Source: UBA3478 sp038134285 (GTDB lineage Bacteria > Bacteroidota > Bacteroidia > Flavobacteriales > Flavobacteriaceae). Taken from it: DNA of 64,000 bases. The first letter of the stretch is position 1. Each line of letters begins with the position of its first letter. The notes below the pieces were generated by a model. It was not told the origin of the DNA, searched no databases, and saw only the letters and a list, made by a program, of their open reading frames with translations. The position numbers and the translations under genes are program-made. Shown here one piece after another: positions 7,900 through 17,678 of the stretch. The stretch lies in the NCBI GenBank assembly GCA_038134285.1, contig JAYPUW010000005.1:62001-126000 (forward strand). Direction: 5' to 3'.

Positions 7900-10731
7900 T
7901 TGTCATCAATCCGTATAACCAATGCTAAAACTCATAATCTCAAGGATATATCCATTAATATCCCCAGAGAGAAACTTGTTGTGCTTACTGGTTTGTCGGG
8001 TAGTGGTAAATCTTCATTGGCTTTTGACACCATATATGCAGAAGGGCAACGCAGATATATCGAAACCTTCTCTGCTTATGCAAGACAGTTTTTGGGAAAT
8101 TTAGAGCGTCCTGACGTCGATGCTATCGAAGGACTGTCGCCTGTTATTGCCATTGAACAGAAAACCACCTCGAGATCACCCCGTTCTACGGTTGGAACCA
8201 TTACTGAGATTTATGATTTTCTTCGATTGCTATTTGCTAGGGCCGCAGACGCTTATTCTCCTGAGACCGGAAAACGTATGGTTCGCTATACCAACGAAGA
8301 AATAGTGTCGCGTATTCTTGAGCAATTCAACGGTCAAACGGTCACGGTGCTTTCCCCTGTCATACGCTCCCGAAAAGGACACTATAGAGAGCTTTTTGAA
8401 ACCATTTTAAAGCAAGGATTTCTGAAGGTTCGTATAGATGGAGAAATTCAATCTATTCAACCAGGCTTAAAGCTCGATCGTTACAAGATCCATGACATCG
8501 AAATTGTCATTGATCGCATCAGTGTTAATGGTAAAGAAGACAAGCGATTAGTACAAAGTATAGAGCTTGCCTTAAAAAAGGGTAATCAAGTACTTATGCT
8601 TGAAACGGCCGAAGGTGACATCCACTATTTCAGTTCGGCCCTTATGTGTCCTGAATCTGGTGTTTCATTAGATGTTCCTGAACCCAATACCTTTTCATTT
8701 AATTCTCCTAAAGGAATGTGTCCATCATGCAGAGGATTAGGGAATATTAAGGTAATTGACGAGCACAAAATGTTCCCTGACAAGAAGCTGAGTATACGAA
8801 AAGGTGGAATTGGTCCTTTAGGGACCTACAAAAAGAATTGGTCTTTTACCCAAATCGAACACATCGGGCAGCTGTACAACTTTACCTTAGATAGTTCCAT
8901 TGAATCGTTATCAGAAGAAGCTCGAATCGCTCTTCTAAAGGGAATAAAGGAGCGGATTACCATTCCGTCAAAAACGTTAGGAGTTACAAGAGAATACGCT
9001 ATAGATTTTGACGGTTTAGAGACTTTTATTTTACAACAATATCACGATTCTGAATCAGCCTCCATAAAGCGCTGGGCCTCAGAATTTCTTGAGGATGCAC
9101 ATTGCACCTCTTGCAATGGTTCGCGGCTGAAGCCTGAAGCTCAACTCTTTAGAATTACCGGAAAGACCATAACAGAATTGGTGGATTGTTCTATTGCCGA
9201 TTTACGTTCTTTCTTTGATGGTATAGAAAGCAGACTCGAGCCCCAACAAGCCGTTATTGCAGCTGAAGTAATCAAAGAAATCAAAATGAGACTTAGTTTT
9301 CTCGACGAGGTTGGATTGAGCTATCTCACCCTTAATAGAAGCGCTCGCTCTTTATCTGGTGGCGAAGCTCAGCGGATTCGCCTCGCGACCCAGATAGGTT
9401 CTCAACTTGTTGATGTACTCTATATTCTTGACGAACCGAGTATAGGACTACATCAGCGCGATAACATGAGACTTATTGGAGCCTTACAGGAGTTACGCGA
9501 TATAGGGAATTCAGTTTTGGTGGTAGAGCACGACCGTGATATGATTGAATGCGCTGATCATGTGATCGACATTGGCCCAGGTGCCGGTAGACATGGTGGA
9601 GAAATTGTATTCGAAGGTTCACCAGCAGAGATGAAGGTCACTAGCACCCTAACGGCACAATACCTGAACAATGAAAAAAGTATCCCCACTCCTTCTGCGC
9701 GTAGAAAAGGATCTGGAGATTTCATAGAGCTTTCTGGATGTAGTGGAAACAATTTGAAAAACGTGACTGTAAAGATTCCATTAGGAACCTTAACCCTTGT
9801 AACAGGAGTTTCAGGTAGCGGAAAGTCAACACTGATCAACGAAACTCTTTACCCTATATTAAATAACCACTATTTCAATGGGGTTCAAAAGCCTCTACCC
9901 TATTTGAAGGTAAAGGGATTGCAACATTGCGACAAGGTTATTGATGTCAATCAAGCACCCATAGGCAGAACTCCTAGGTCTAATCCAGCCACATACACTG
10001 GGGTTTTCTCAGAAATCCGTTCGCTTTTTGCCAAAACGACTGAGGCGGTTATACGTGGGTACAAGCCAGGACGCTTTAGTTTTAACGTTACAGGCGGACG
10101 TTGCGAGACCTGTGGAGGTGGAGGCCAGAAAGTAATTGAGATGAACTTCTTACCCGATGTATTGGTAGAATGTGAAACCTGTCGTGGAAAGAGGTTTAAC
10201 CGCGAAACATTAGAAATCCGATACAAAGGCAAGAATATTTCTGACGTACTTGAGATGACCATTGAAGAAGCATCTGCATTTTTTGAAGCCATCCCTAAAA
10301 TTCACCGTATTCTTAAAACATTGAACGACGTTGGATTAGGTTATATCACCCTGGGGCAATCTTCAACAACCCTTTCAGGGGGTGAAGCACAGCGTGTAAA
10401 GCTTGCCACAGAATTGGCTAAGCGAGATACAGGGAAAACTATTTACATCTTGGATGAACCTACCACGGGACTTCATTTCGAAGACGTTAGAATTCTTTTA
10501 GAGGTGCTGAATAGGTTGGTAAACAAGGGCAACACGGTAGTTGTGATTGAACACAATTTAGACGTTATACGTCAGGCAGACCATATCATAGATGTAGGAC
10601 CTGAAGGTGGAGAGGCCGGAGGATACATCGTTACCAAGGGAACTCCAGAAGAAATTAGTAAGTCTAAAGATAGCTTAACCGCTTCTTTCTTAAAAAATGA
10701 ATTAGATTCGTTTAAATCCATAGCCATTTAA
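7900..10731 (+). CDS. uvrA: UvrABC excinuclease subunit A
   Basis: 943 aa, the normal UvrA size. Two ABC ATPase modules are present, with Walker A GLSGSGKSS near residue 32 and GVSGSGKST near 640. Signature motifs are LSGGEAQRIRLA and LSGGEAQRVKLA, and zinc-finger cysteines are CPSCRG, CTSCNG and CETCGGGG...CETCRG. It recognises bulky DNA lesions and loads UvrB in nucleotide excision repair. The start is TTG at 7900: the frame has a stop at 7867 and no ATG in between, and the resulting N-terminus (SSIRITNAKTHNLK) matches the family's beginning. It heads a tight operon with the LOG-family gene (1-nt gap). A divergent S24 repressor and paired repeats suggest DNA-damage control. Confidence 0.96.
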   Translation: MSSIRITNAKTHNLKDISINIPREKLVVLTGLSGSGKSSLAFDTIYAEGQRRYIETFSAYARQFLGNLERPDVDAIEGLSPVIAIEQKTTSRSPRSTVGTITEIYDFLRLLFARAADAYSPETGKRMVRYTNEEIVSRILEQFNGQTVTVLSPVIRSRKGHYRELFETILKQGFLKVRIDGEIQSIQPGLKLDRYKIHDIEIVIDRISVNGKEDKRLVQSIELALKKGNQVLMLETAEGDIHYFSSALMCPESGVSLDVPEPNTFSFNSPKGMCPSCRGLGNIKVIDEHKMFPDKKLSIRKGGIGPLGTYKKNWSFTQIEHIGQLYNFTLDSSIESLSEEARIALLKGIKERITIPSKTLGVTREYAIDFDGLETFILQQYHDSESASIKRWASEFLEDAHCTSCNGSRLKPEAQLFRITGKTITELVDCSIADLRSFFDGIESRLEPQQAVIAAEVIKEIKMRLSFLDEVGLSYLTLNRSARSLSGGEAQRIRLATQIGSQLVDVLYILDEPSIGLHQRDNMRLIGALQELRDIGNSVLVVEHDRDMIECADHVIDIGPGAGRHGGEIVFEGSPAEMKVTSTLTAQYLNNEKSIPTPSARRKGSGDFIELSGCSGNNLKNVTVKIPLGTLTLVTGVSGSGKSTLINETLYPILNNHYFNGVQKPLPYLKVKGLQHCDKVIDVNQAPIGRTPRSNPATYTGVFSEIRSLFAKTTEAVIRGYKPGRFSFNVTGGRCETCGGGGQKVIEMNFLPDVLVECETCRGKRFNRETLEIRYKGKNISDVLEMTIEEASAFFEAIPKIHRILKTLNDVGLGYITLGQSSTTLSGGEAQRVKLATELAKRDTGKTIYILDEPTTGLHFEDVRILLEVLNRLVNKGNTVVVIEHNLDVIRQADHIIDVGPEGGEAGGYIVTKGTPEEISKSKDSLTASFLKNELDSFKSIAI

Positions 10732-10732
10732 A

Positions 10733-11413
10733 ATGTCATATTCAACTAAAGATTGGAACGAAATTAAGTCCAACGACTCCTGGGCGCTCTTTAAAATAAT
10801 TGGTGAATTCGTAGAAGGATACGATCGCATGGCCAAAATTGGACCTTGCGTATCTATTTTCGGATCAGCGCGCACCCCTGACGAAACAGAGACATTTGCC
10901 TTAACTTCTGAAATCGCTAAAAAGCTTTCAGAGCAGGGATTTGGTATCATTACCGGCGGTGGTCCCGGAATCATGAAAGCAGCAAATAAAGGAGCTTCAG
11001 AAGCTAAAGGAATTTCAGTAGGTCTGAATATTAAACTTCCTTTTGAACAACATCCAAATGAATACATCGACATTGACAAGAGTATTTATTTCGATTATTT
11101 CTTTGTGCGTAAGGTGATGTTTGTAAAATACGCCCAGGGCTTTGTAGTAATGCCTGGTGGATTTGGAACTTTAGATGAACTTTTCGAAGCTCTCACGCTA
11201 ATTCAGACGCATAAAATCCAACATTTCCCAATCATCCTTGTGGGGATTTCGTTTTGGAGTGGGCTTATAGAATGGATTCAAAATACCCTACTCGCTCAAA
11301 AAACCATTTCTGAAGAAGATCTAGATCTATTTAAAATGGTAGACACCTCTGATGAAGTGGTTGCAACCATCTTAGACTTCTACAAAGGCAAAGAGCTAAG
11401 ACCGAACTTTTAA
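10733..11413 (+). CDS. LOG-family nucleotide phosphoribohydrolase (TIGR00730)
   Basis: 226 aa. The Rossmann-like lysine-decarboxylase-type fold carries both family motifs, GGGPGIM (75-81) and PGGFGTLDE (141-149), with the expected spacing. LOG proteins release free bases from nucleoside 5'-monophosphates (in plants and some bacteria, active cytokinins from cytokinin riboside monophosphates); in most bacteria they act as purine/pyrimidine nucleotide hydrolases. Older annotations as lysine decarboxylase are wrong for this family. It lies 1 nt after uvrA and abuts the next gene, so it is cotranscribed with DNA repair, possibly for nucleotide salvage or clean-up; that link is inference. Confidence 0.88.
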   Translation: MSYSTKDWNEIKSNDSWALFKIIGEFVEGYDRMAKIGPCVSIFGSARTPDETETFALTSEIAKKLSEQGFGIITGGGPGIMKAANKGASEAKGISVGLNIKLPFEQHPNEYIDIDKSIYFDYFFVRKVMFVKYAQGFVVMPGGFGTLDELFEALTLIQTHKIQHFPIILVGISFWSGLIEWIQNTLLAQKTISEEDLDLFKMVDTSDEVVATILDFYKGKELRPNF

Positions 11414-14212
11414 ATGAGAAACTTTCTTCTGTTATGGTCTCTGCTTGCAATCGTGCCTTTACTTTTCTCCCAAGAAAAGTTCGAATACACTACAATAGAA
11501 GCTTATTTATACCCCAATCATTTTGAAGGAAGTTTAGAAGTTAAAAGCATAATACGTTTTAATAATTCCGATTTTATCCATAACGATACGCTCTATCTGT
11601 ATGACTGGAATCATGCTTTTTCATCAAAAAACTCTTCCCTAGGGAGAGCCTTTCAACAGCGCTTCGATCGTAGTTTTCATTGGACTCGAGAAAACGAAAG
11701 GGGCTATACCACCGATTTAGAAATCCGGCGCAATGGAATGCTCCTAGCATACGAACGTATTGATTACGACATTTTAGAGGTTGTTATTCAGGGTACTGAA
11801 GAAGACCGCACTCAATTGGAGCTCAATTATTCCCTTAAACTTCCCAGCTCAAAGTTTACGGGTTACGGTATTGATGAACAAGGAAATCTAGTATTGAAAA
11901 ACAATCTAATACTTCCTATTCCATTAGAAAACGGTAGTCCTCAAATTTATCATCATCAAAATAAAATCAATCAGCGAACGGGTTTAGTCGATTACATAGT
12001 TCGATTTGACAGAGAAGACAATCATTTCATTCATAGTGACTTAACTCCAATTTCGTATTTTGATTTCCACGGAACAACAGCAAGCCCTCCTCTATTTACA
12101 ATCGATCACGATGACACGAGTCTTTTGCATTTCAGAACCTCTGAATGGTCGATACATGTGGATGATGAATTGGTCAAAGGACTTTCTAATCCTACAACGC
12201 ATTTCAGCCGCATAATTGATTTTATTACGAGCTATTTGCCGGCCACTAAAACAGATAATTTATTGCTAACCGTTAATGAGTATAACGAAGCTCCGATTTC
12301 TCTAATTGCGGATATACCAGCGCTTCTCTCACCATACCCCGAGGGATTCATTGAAGAACTAAAACTGGTAAAGACGTTATTGCGAAAACAACTTTTGTTG
12401 AAGTTTGACAGCAATATGAACGAGGAGCATTTTTATTTAGACGGATTTGTCCAATACCTCTTAGAACGCTATATAGAAACCTTCTATTCGGGAATTAAAT
12501 TCATCGGAAAATATAATCGACTGTGGCCGCTTAACCTTTACACTTTGGGCGAAATACAGCTCAAAGACTATTTTAAATGGCTTGCCCGTTTTATCGATAA
12601 TAAAAACTTAGATCAGCCCTTATTAACGTCAACCTCAGAACTTTTAAATTTCAATTATAGGATCGCTAATCCGGTACGTGCTGCGCAACTCTTTCAAATG
12701 AGTTTTGATCCAAAAACCTCACCTGAAAGTAGTGATGCATTTATAGATTTTCAACGGGCATCCGTCCTTAAACCAGGTGTATCAGGTTTTGATTTGAAGT
12801 GGTTTTTCAATCCTCAATCAACCGTTCCGGTAGTATCTGAGCGCTTGTTACAAAACCGTCAACGAATTGATTTCAAATTCACTGATTTCAAAAGATCAAA
12901 TAATAAAGATTCCATACTCCTGCATTATAACGGGGCTTATCCCTTACCGGTTAAGGTGTCCCAGTACTTAGGGGATCAAGAGGTCGACTCGAAATGGATT
13001 TCTAATGATACACATGAAACATGGGTTTCATTCGACACCAAAAGGAGAGCGCGATACATTACCAATCCTGAACTAGAGACGCCTGAGTTCACTACCATTA
13101 ACAATACCTACAACCCTCGAGGGGGCCTTTTAAAAAAACCTATAAAAATCTTACCCATCACAGATCTTGACGACCTCAAATACAGTCAGTTATTTGTAAC
13201 CCCTCAGGTTCTGTTTAACATTTATGATGGTTTATCCTTAGGCGCACAACTTTCTAACAATTCATTAGTTACAAAGCCATTTGAATACGAACTTTCTCCT
13301 TATTACTCTAGAAAAGAAAAGGCCTTGATTGGAGCATTCAAGTTTTCAAGTAATTTCTGGGCAAATGACAAGAATAGAAGTCGTATCTCAGCAGGTGTTT
13401 TTGGGCTCTCTCAGCATTTTGACATCAATTCGAGATTCAATACCGTAACCCCTTATGTGGCGATCAATCAAAACGTATCCGGAATCACTTCCAGAACAAA
13501 TCAATCTTTTTTAGCTCGACTGAGATCTATTAGCCGCACTATAGATGGGAACAGTATTGAAGCTCAAACCTTAGAAAATCCTGATTATGTTGTTTTCAAT
13601 CTGCGCTATCAAAAAATAAAACAAAGTCTATTTGACTTCCGAAGTCTTTTAGGGGATATTCAACTTACTTCAGATTTCATTAAACTCTCCTCTTCTACTG
13701 AATACAGAAAACTCTTTGACAACAACATACAGCTCAGCTTTCGTTTGTACGGAGGTGTTTTTCTAAGAAACTTTCAATCCAATGGTTATTTTGACTTTTC
13801 AATCGGAAGACCTAACGACTACTTATATGACTACAGTCTCATCGGTCGATCTGAATCAGAAGGATTGTCTGCTCAACAGCTTATTCGCGGTGAAGGAGGA
13901 TTTGTATCCTCTATAGATAAGGGATTTTCAAATGGAGCTATTGCAGCTTCAAATATAGCCATCAACCTATGGCGATTCGTTGAAGTATATACAGAGCTTG
14001 GGTACTTAAAAAACAAGAATGAAAATGCTCGCTATTTATACGGGTCGGGACTGCGCTTAAATCTTGTTCCTGATTATTTAGAAGTATACTTTCCAGTTCA
14101 TAACCACACTGGTTTCGAGACTTTTGGCAAAGACTATAGTTCAAAAATTCGATTTGTCTTAAGTCTTGAAATTGAGACTTTAAGCAGATTGTTCACACGC
14201 TCTCTATTCTAA
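11414..14212 (+). CDS. Secreted M1-aminopeptidase-like protein without a visible zinc site, predicted C-terminal outer membrane barrel
   Basis: 932 aa with a signal peptide (about residues 1-20, ending LLFSQ). Residues about 25-200 resemble the beta-saddle N-domain of M1 aminopeptidases (SLEVKSIIRFNNSD...DTLYLYDW). The middle contains HFYLDGFVQYLLERY near 340, corresponding to the conserved region after the M1 zinc site, but no HExxH motif occurs upstream, so a peptidase activity is unlikely. From about residue 590 the sequence has alternating polar and aromatic strands and ends in Phe (SRLFTRSLF), typical of outer membrane beta-barrels. It begins at the base after the LOG stop. I cannot assign a function; an outer-membrane receptor or scaffold with a peptidase-derived outer domain is one possibility. 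Confidence 0.7.
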   Translation: MRNFLLLWSLLAIVPLLFSQEKFEYTTIEAYLYPNHFEGSLEVKSIIRFNNSDFIHNDTLYLYDWNHAFSSKNSSLGRAFQQRFDRSFHWTRENERGYTTDLEIRRNGMLLAYERIDYDILEVVIQGTEEDRTQLELNYSLKLPSSKFTGYGIDEQGNLVLKNNLILPIPLENGSPQIYHHQNKINQRTGLVDYIVRFDREDNHFIHSDLTPISYFDFHGTTASPPLFTIDHDDTSLLHFRTSEWSIHVDDELVKGLSNPTTHFSRIIDFITSYLPATKTDNLLLTVNEYNEAPISLIADIPALLSPYPEGFIEELKLVKTLLRKQLLLKFDSNMNEEHFYLDGFVQYLLERYIETFYSGIKFIGKYNRLWPLNLYTLGEIQLKDYFKWLARFIDNKNLDQPLLTSTSELLNFNYRIANPVRAAQLFQMSFDPKTSPESSDAFIDFQRASVLKPGVSGFDLKWFFNPQSTVPVVSERLLQNRQRIDFKFTDFKRSNNKDSILLHYNGAYPLPVKVSQYLGDQEVDSKWISNDTHETWVSFDTKRRARYITNPELETPEFTTINNTYNPRGGLLKKPIKILPITDLDDLKYSQLFVTPQVLFNIYDGLSLGAQLSNNSLVTKPFEYELSPYYSRKEKALIGAFKFSSNFWANDKNRSRISAGVFGLSQHFDINSRFNTVTPYVAINQNVSGITSRTNQSFLARLRSISRTIDGNSIEAQTLENPDYVVFNLRYQKIKQSLFDFRSLLGDIQLTSDFIKLSSSTEYRKLFDNNIQLSFRLYGGVFLRNFQSNGYFDFSIGRPNDYLYDYSLIGRSESEGLSAQQLIRGEGGFVSSIDKGFSNGAIAASNIAINLWRFVEVYTELGYLKNKNENARYLYGSGLRLNLVPDYLEVYFPVHNHTGFETFGKDYSSKIRFVLSLEIETLSRLFTRSLF

Positions 14213-14226
14213 GCCCCATAATTGTG

Positions 14227-14234
14227 TATTTTTG
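14227..14234 (+). promoter_or_regulatory. -7 promoter element (TATTTTTG) for the E1 gene
   Basis: Exact TAnnTTTG, 23 nt before ATG 14258. It lies downstream of an in-frame TTG at 14222, which rules out that earlier start. Confidence 0.65.
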
Positions 14235-14257
14235 CCTCGCGCATTCTACGCGATCTT

Positions 14258-16654
14258 ATGGGAAACAGCGAGATGACATTTCAAGAATTTCAAGACGAAA
14301 TTCTAAACGACTATAAAACTGCATATACTAGCCGTATATGTAGCATACTAGGGCGGAAAGAGGTGTTACTCGGTAGAGCTAAGTTTGGGATTTTCGGCGA
14401 TGGGAAAGAACTTCCTCAAATCGCCATGAGTAAGTTTTTCAAAAGAGGAGACTATCGCAGTGGCTATTACAGAGACCAGACCTTTCACCTTGCACAAGGA
14501 TTGCTGAACCCTGTATCTTTCTTTCACACCCTTTTTGGAACCACGGATTTAGCTCATGAACCCATGCATGGTGGACGCCAAATGACCGGGCACTTTGCAA
14601 GCCCAATGTGGAGCCATCAGAACGGTTGGCTAGATCAAACAAAACAGTTCAACTCTACCTCTGATGTGTCTTCAACAGGCGGACAAATGCCTCGTTTACT
14701 TGGTCTTGCTCAAGCTTCTTCATTTTATCGTTCACAATCATATACCGTAGACGCCTCACTCTTTTCTGTAAATGGAAATGAGATTGCATGGGGAACCATC
14801 GGAAACGCCTCAACCTCAGAAGGCTTATTCTTTGAAACCATGAATGCAGCCGCAGTAATGCAAGTCCCCATGCTTATGAGCATATGGGACGATGATTACG
14901 GAATTTCGGTAGGCCCTGAATACCACACCGTAAAACAAAGCATTTCAAGGGCTCTTAAAGGGTTTAAAAGAAACGACAAGCACAAAGGCCTTGAGATTAT
15001 CGAAGTAAAAGGATGGGATTACGCAGCTCTTATTGAAGCCTATCAGAAGGCTGAACTGTTGTGTCGTGTGCAACATGTACCTGTTCTTGTTCATGTGGTT
15101 GAATTGACCCAACCTCAAGGACACAGTACCTCTGGTTCTCATGAGCGCTATAAAACTGAAAAACGACTTGAGTGGGAGCGCGAAAACGACTGCCTTAAGC
15201 GCTTTAAGGAATGGATCATTGAAAAAGGTTTCTCAGACGAACCGACTATTGAGAAGTTAGAGCGTGAAATCGAAACTACGGTAGCTGAGGCAAAGAAAAC
15301 TGCTTTCGCAGAGTTTCAACAGCCAGCCTTGCATTATAGAAATGAATTGATTCAGACTATTGAAAAGAATAACATTTCTCTTGAAGCGCATTTATCTGAT
15401 GGCCTAAAGGCCTTGAAGTTTAAAAAATTGGTTTTAAAGCGTGATGTTCTTTCGTTGGCTAAAGGACTCCTCATTAAGCAAGGATCGCAATTAAGTGTTT
15501 CGACTAAGCATACACTCAGTGAATTGATCCATTCTATACAAGAAGTGGAGCAGCATCACTACAGTTCTGAATTGATAGATCATACCGACAAGGCTCTCAC
15601 AAATGTTAATCACCTAGAAGCAACTTATGATCAAGATGCAGAAATGGTTGACGGCCGACAAATTTTACTTGAAAATTTTAAAGCTATAATGCAGCACGAT
15701 GCACGTGTACTCATTTTCGGAGAGGATTCAGGGCAAATTGGTGGCGTGAATAAATCATTAGAAGGCCTTCAAGAAATTTTTGGAATCGACCGTGTTTTTG
15801 ACACGAGTATTCGCGAAGCAACCATAATTGGTCAAGGTTTAGGTTTGGCAATGCGAGGATTACGACCTATAGCTGAAATTCAGTATCTCGATTATATTTT
15901 CTACGCTTTAAACATTCTAACTGATGATCTGGCCACCTTAAGATATCGTTCTGTTGGACAGCAAATTGCGCCTCTGATCATTAGAACGCGCGGACATCGT
16001 TTGGAAGGTATTTGGCATTCAGGTTCGCCTATGGGTGGTCTGGTGCATTTGCTAAGAGGAATCCATATTCTATCACCCCGAAATATGACGCAGGCTGCTG
16101 GGATGTACAACACACTCTTAAGAGCCAACGAGCCTGGATTGATCATTGAACCTTTAAACGCCTACCGTCTAAAAGAGAAGTTACCCAATAACCTAGGTCA
16201 ATTCACCGTTCCAATTGGTGAAGTTGAGGTGCTATCGAACGGAACCGACATGACGGTGGTGAGCTACGGTTCAACCTTAAGGATTGTTCAAGAAGTTATC
16301 CAACAGCTTGAAATATACGGAATCTCAATTGAGCTTATTGATGTTCAAACCCTTTGGCCCTTTGATCAAGGGATGGTCTGTGCTGAGAGTCTAAAGAAAA
16401 CAAACAGACTTGCCATTGTAGATGAGGATGTTCCTGGAGGATACTCTGCCTTCTTACTACAACAGATTCTTGAACACCAAGAAGGTTACCGATTCTTAGA
16501 TAGTAAACCGATAACGATCAGCGCAAAAGAACATAGACCTGCATACGGATCTGACGGTGATTACTTTTCTAAACCCAATGCTGACGAAATCTTTGAAAAA
16601 CTCTACACACTTATGTATGAGTCGAATCCGTCTAGATTTGATAAACTGTTCTAA
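14258..16654 (+). CDS. 2-oxo-acid dehydrogenase E1 component, fused alpha and beta subunits
   Basis: 798 aa. The N-terminal half is an E1-alpha domain: RSGYYRDQTF near residue 70, then IGNASTSEG near 180 and WDDDYGIS, which replace the usual GDG...N thiamine diphosphate motif as in other flavobacterial fused E1s. The C-terminal half (from about residue 480) is an E1-beta domain: FGEDSGQIGGVN, EIQYLDYIF, GSTLRIVQEV and VDEDVPGGYSAFLL. This chain performs thiamine-dependent decarboxylation of a 2-oxo acid (branched-chain or pyruvate type) and transfers the acyl group to an E2 lipoyl protein not present here. An E3 gene is encoded at 30942-32345. ATG 14258 was chosen because the promoter lies after the earlier TTG. 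The stop overlaps holA's end by 4 bp. Confidence 0.93.
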   Translation: MGNSEMTFQEFQDEILNDYKTAYTSRICSILGRKEVLLGRAKFGIFGDGKELPQIAMSKFFKRGDYRSGYYRDQTFHLAQGLLNPVSFFHTLFGTTDLAHEPMHGGRQMTGHFASPMWSHQNGWLDQTKQFNSTSDVSSTGGQMPRLLGLAQASSFYRSQSYTVDASLFSVNGNEIAWGTIGNASTSEGLFFETMNAAAVMQVPMLMSIWDDDYGISVGPEYHTVKQSISRALKGFKRNDKHKGLEIIEVKGWDYAALIEAYQKAELLCRVQHVPVLVHVVELTQPQGHSTSGSHERYKTEKRLEWERENDCLKRFKEWIIEKGFSDEPTIEKLEREIETTVAEAKKTAFAEFQQPALHYRNELIQTIEKNNISLEAHLSDGLKALKFKKLVLKRDVLSLAKGLLIKQGSQLSVSTKHTLSELIHSIQEVEQHHYSSELIDHTDKALTNVNHLEATYDQDAEMVDGRQILLENFKAIMQHDARVLIFGEDSGQIGGVNKSLEGLQEIFGIDRVFDTSIREATIIGQGLGLAMRGLRPIAEIQYLDYIFYALNILTDDLATLRYRSVGQQIAPLIIRTRGHRLEGIWHSGSPMGGLVHLLRGIHILSPRNMTQAAGMYNTLLRANEPGLIIEPLNAYRLKEKLPNNLGQFTVPIGEVEVLSNGTDMTVVSYGSTLRIVQEVIQQLEIYGISIELIDVQTLWPFDQGMVCAESLKKTNRLAIVDEDVPGGYSAFLLQQILEHQEGYRFLDSKPITISAKEHRPAYGSDGDYFSKPNADEIFEKLYTLMYESNPSRFDKLF

Positions 16655-17652
16655 GGTCGAATTATCATACTTAACTCTTGATAAAGTTGAGCAGAACTGT
16701 TTGCCGAATTTAATTGACCTACACCTTTTGAAGCCAAATCAATTTGTTTCAACCCACCCAAGATTCGAGTTAAACGTTTCATAGAATAAATTCGAGCCGC
16801 ATTTTGATAATCCTTTATAAAATACGGAGAAACGCCAAGGGTTTTTACTGCTTCAGCTTTATTTGAAAGTGCATGATATTTAAACACTTTTAAAAAGAAA
16901 GAAGAAAGGACCGGTAAAATCATTTGAATTGGATAATCCTTAGACTTTTCTGAGAAATAGTTTAAAATACCAATTGCCTTTTGTAGCTGACCAGAACTGA
17001 GTGTTTTCTGCATCTCAAAAACATTGTAGTTTCTGTGAATGCCAACATGTTTCTCTATGTGCTCAAGCTTTATGTTTGTAAGTTCAGGAACTGCAAGCTG
17101 TATCTTATCAATCTCGCTTTTAAGACGTCCTAGATTCACACCAATAAACGAAAGCAACAATTGTTTCGCTTCAACCTCTATCGCTAGATCATGTTGTGAT
17201 AAATGAGAATCTAGCCATGCAGGAAGTTCATTTTCATAAAGGGGTTTACATTCATAAAGACCCTGAAGATTTTCTACCTTCTTAACTGCCTTTTTACGTT
17301 TGTCCATAGATGCGCTATGTATCAAAAACACTAGTACACATTGAGGATTTGGATATTCTAAATAAGTCTCTAAATCAGCAAGTTGATTCGTAAGGCTTTG
17401 CGCTTGACGCACAATAACTGTAGTGTACTCATACATCATAGGCAATTGCCTAGCTCGTTCAATCACTTCACTCATATTACTGTCTGAACCGTACAAAACC
17501 GTTTGATTAAAATCCCTCAAATCTTTTGGAATGACACTTTCCTCAAACCACTGTCCGATTTCTTCTATAAAGAAAGACTCTTCGCCATATATTAGATAGC
17601 AAGGGGAAAAGGACTTCGCTTCAAGATGTCTTTTTAATTGCTCAAATCGCAT
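16651..17652 (-). CDS. holA: DNA polymerase III delta subunit
   Basis: 333 aa. The N-terminus (MRFEQLKRHLEAKSFSPCYLIYGEESF) carries the family's YLIYGEE motif near residues 19-26, followed by the AAA+-like delta fold (TVIVRQAQSL, LVFLIHSASMDKRKK) and the C-terminal collar region (VFEMQKTLSSGQ, LPVLSSFFLKVFKYH). Delta opens the sliding clamp within the clamp loader. It is convergent with the E1 gene (4-bp overlap) and divergent from the PD-(D/E)XK gene, an arrangement I recognise as common in Bacteroidota genomes. Confidence 0.93.
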   Translation of the reverse strand: MRFEQLKRHLEAKSFSPCYLIYGEESFFIEEIGQWFEESVIPKDLRDFNQTVLYGSDSNMSEVIERARQLPMMYEYTTVIVRQAQSLTNQLADLETYLEYPNPQCVLVFLIHSASMDKRKKAVKKVENLQGLYECKPLYENELPAWLDSHLSQHDLAIEVEAKQLLLSFIGVNLGRLKSEIDKIQLAVPELTNIKLEHIEKHVGIHRNYNVFEMQKTLSSGQLQKAIGILNYFSEKSKDYPIQMILPVLSSFFLKVFKYHALSNKAEAVKTLGVSPYFIKDYQNAARIYSMKRLTRILGGLKQIDLASKGVGQLNSANSSAQLYQELSMIIRP

Positions 17653-17662
17653 ATTAAAATGG

Positions 17663-17670
17663 TACTTTTG
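17663..17670 (+). promoter_or_regulatory. -7 promoter element (TACTTTTG)
   Basis: Exact TAnnTTTG, 8 nt before the ATG at 17679. This is one of several promoters in the window with a leader of only a few nucleotides. Confidence 0.6.
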
Positions 17671-17678
17671 ATTGCCTT

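Noticed and set aside
7825..7917. Nine-base inverted repeat TATACGGAT (7825-7833) and ATCCGTATA (7909-7917) around the S24-uvrA gap
   Set aside because: One arm lies in the uvrA coding sequence and overlaps its conserved start region, the arms are 75 bp apart, and both are AT-rich; chance is more likely than a loop operator.
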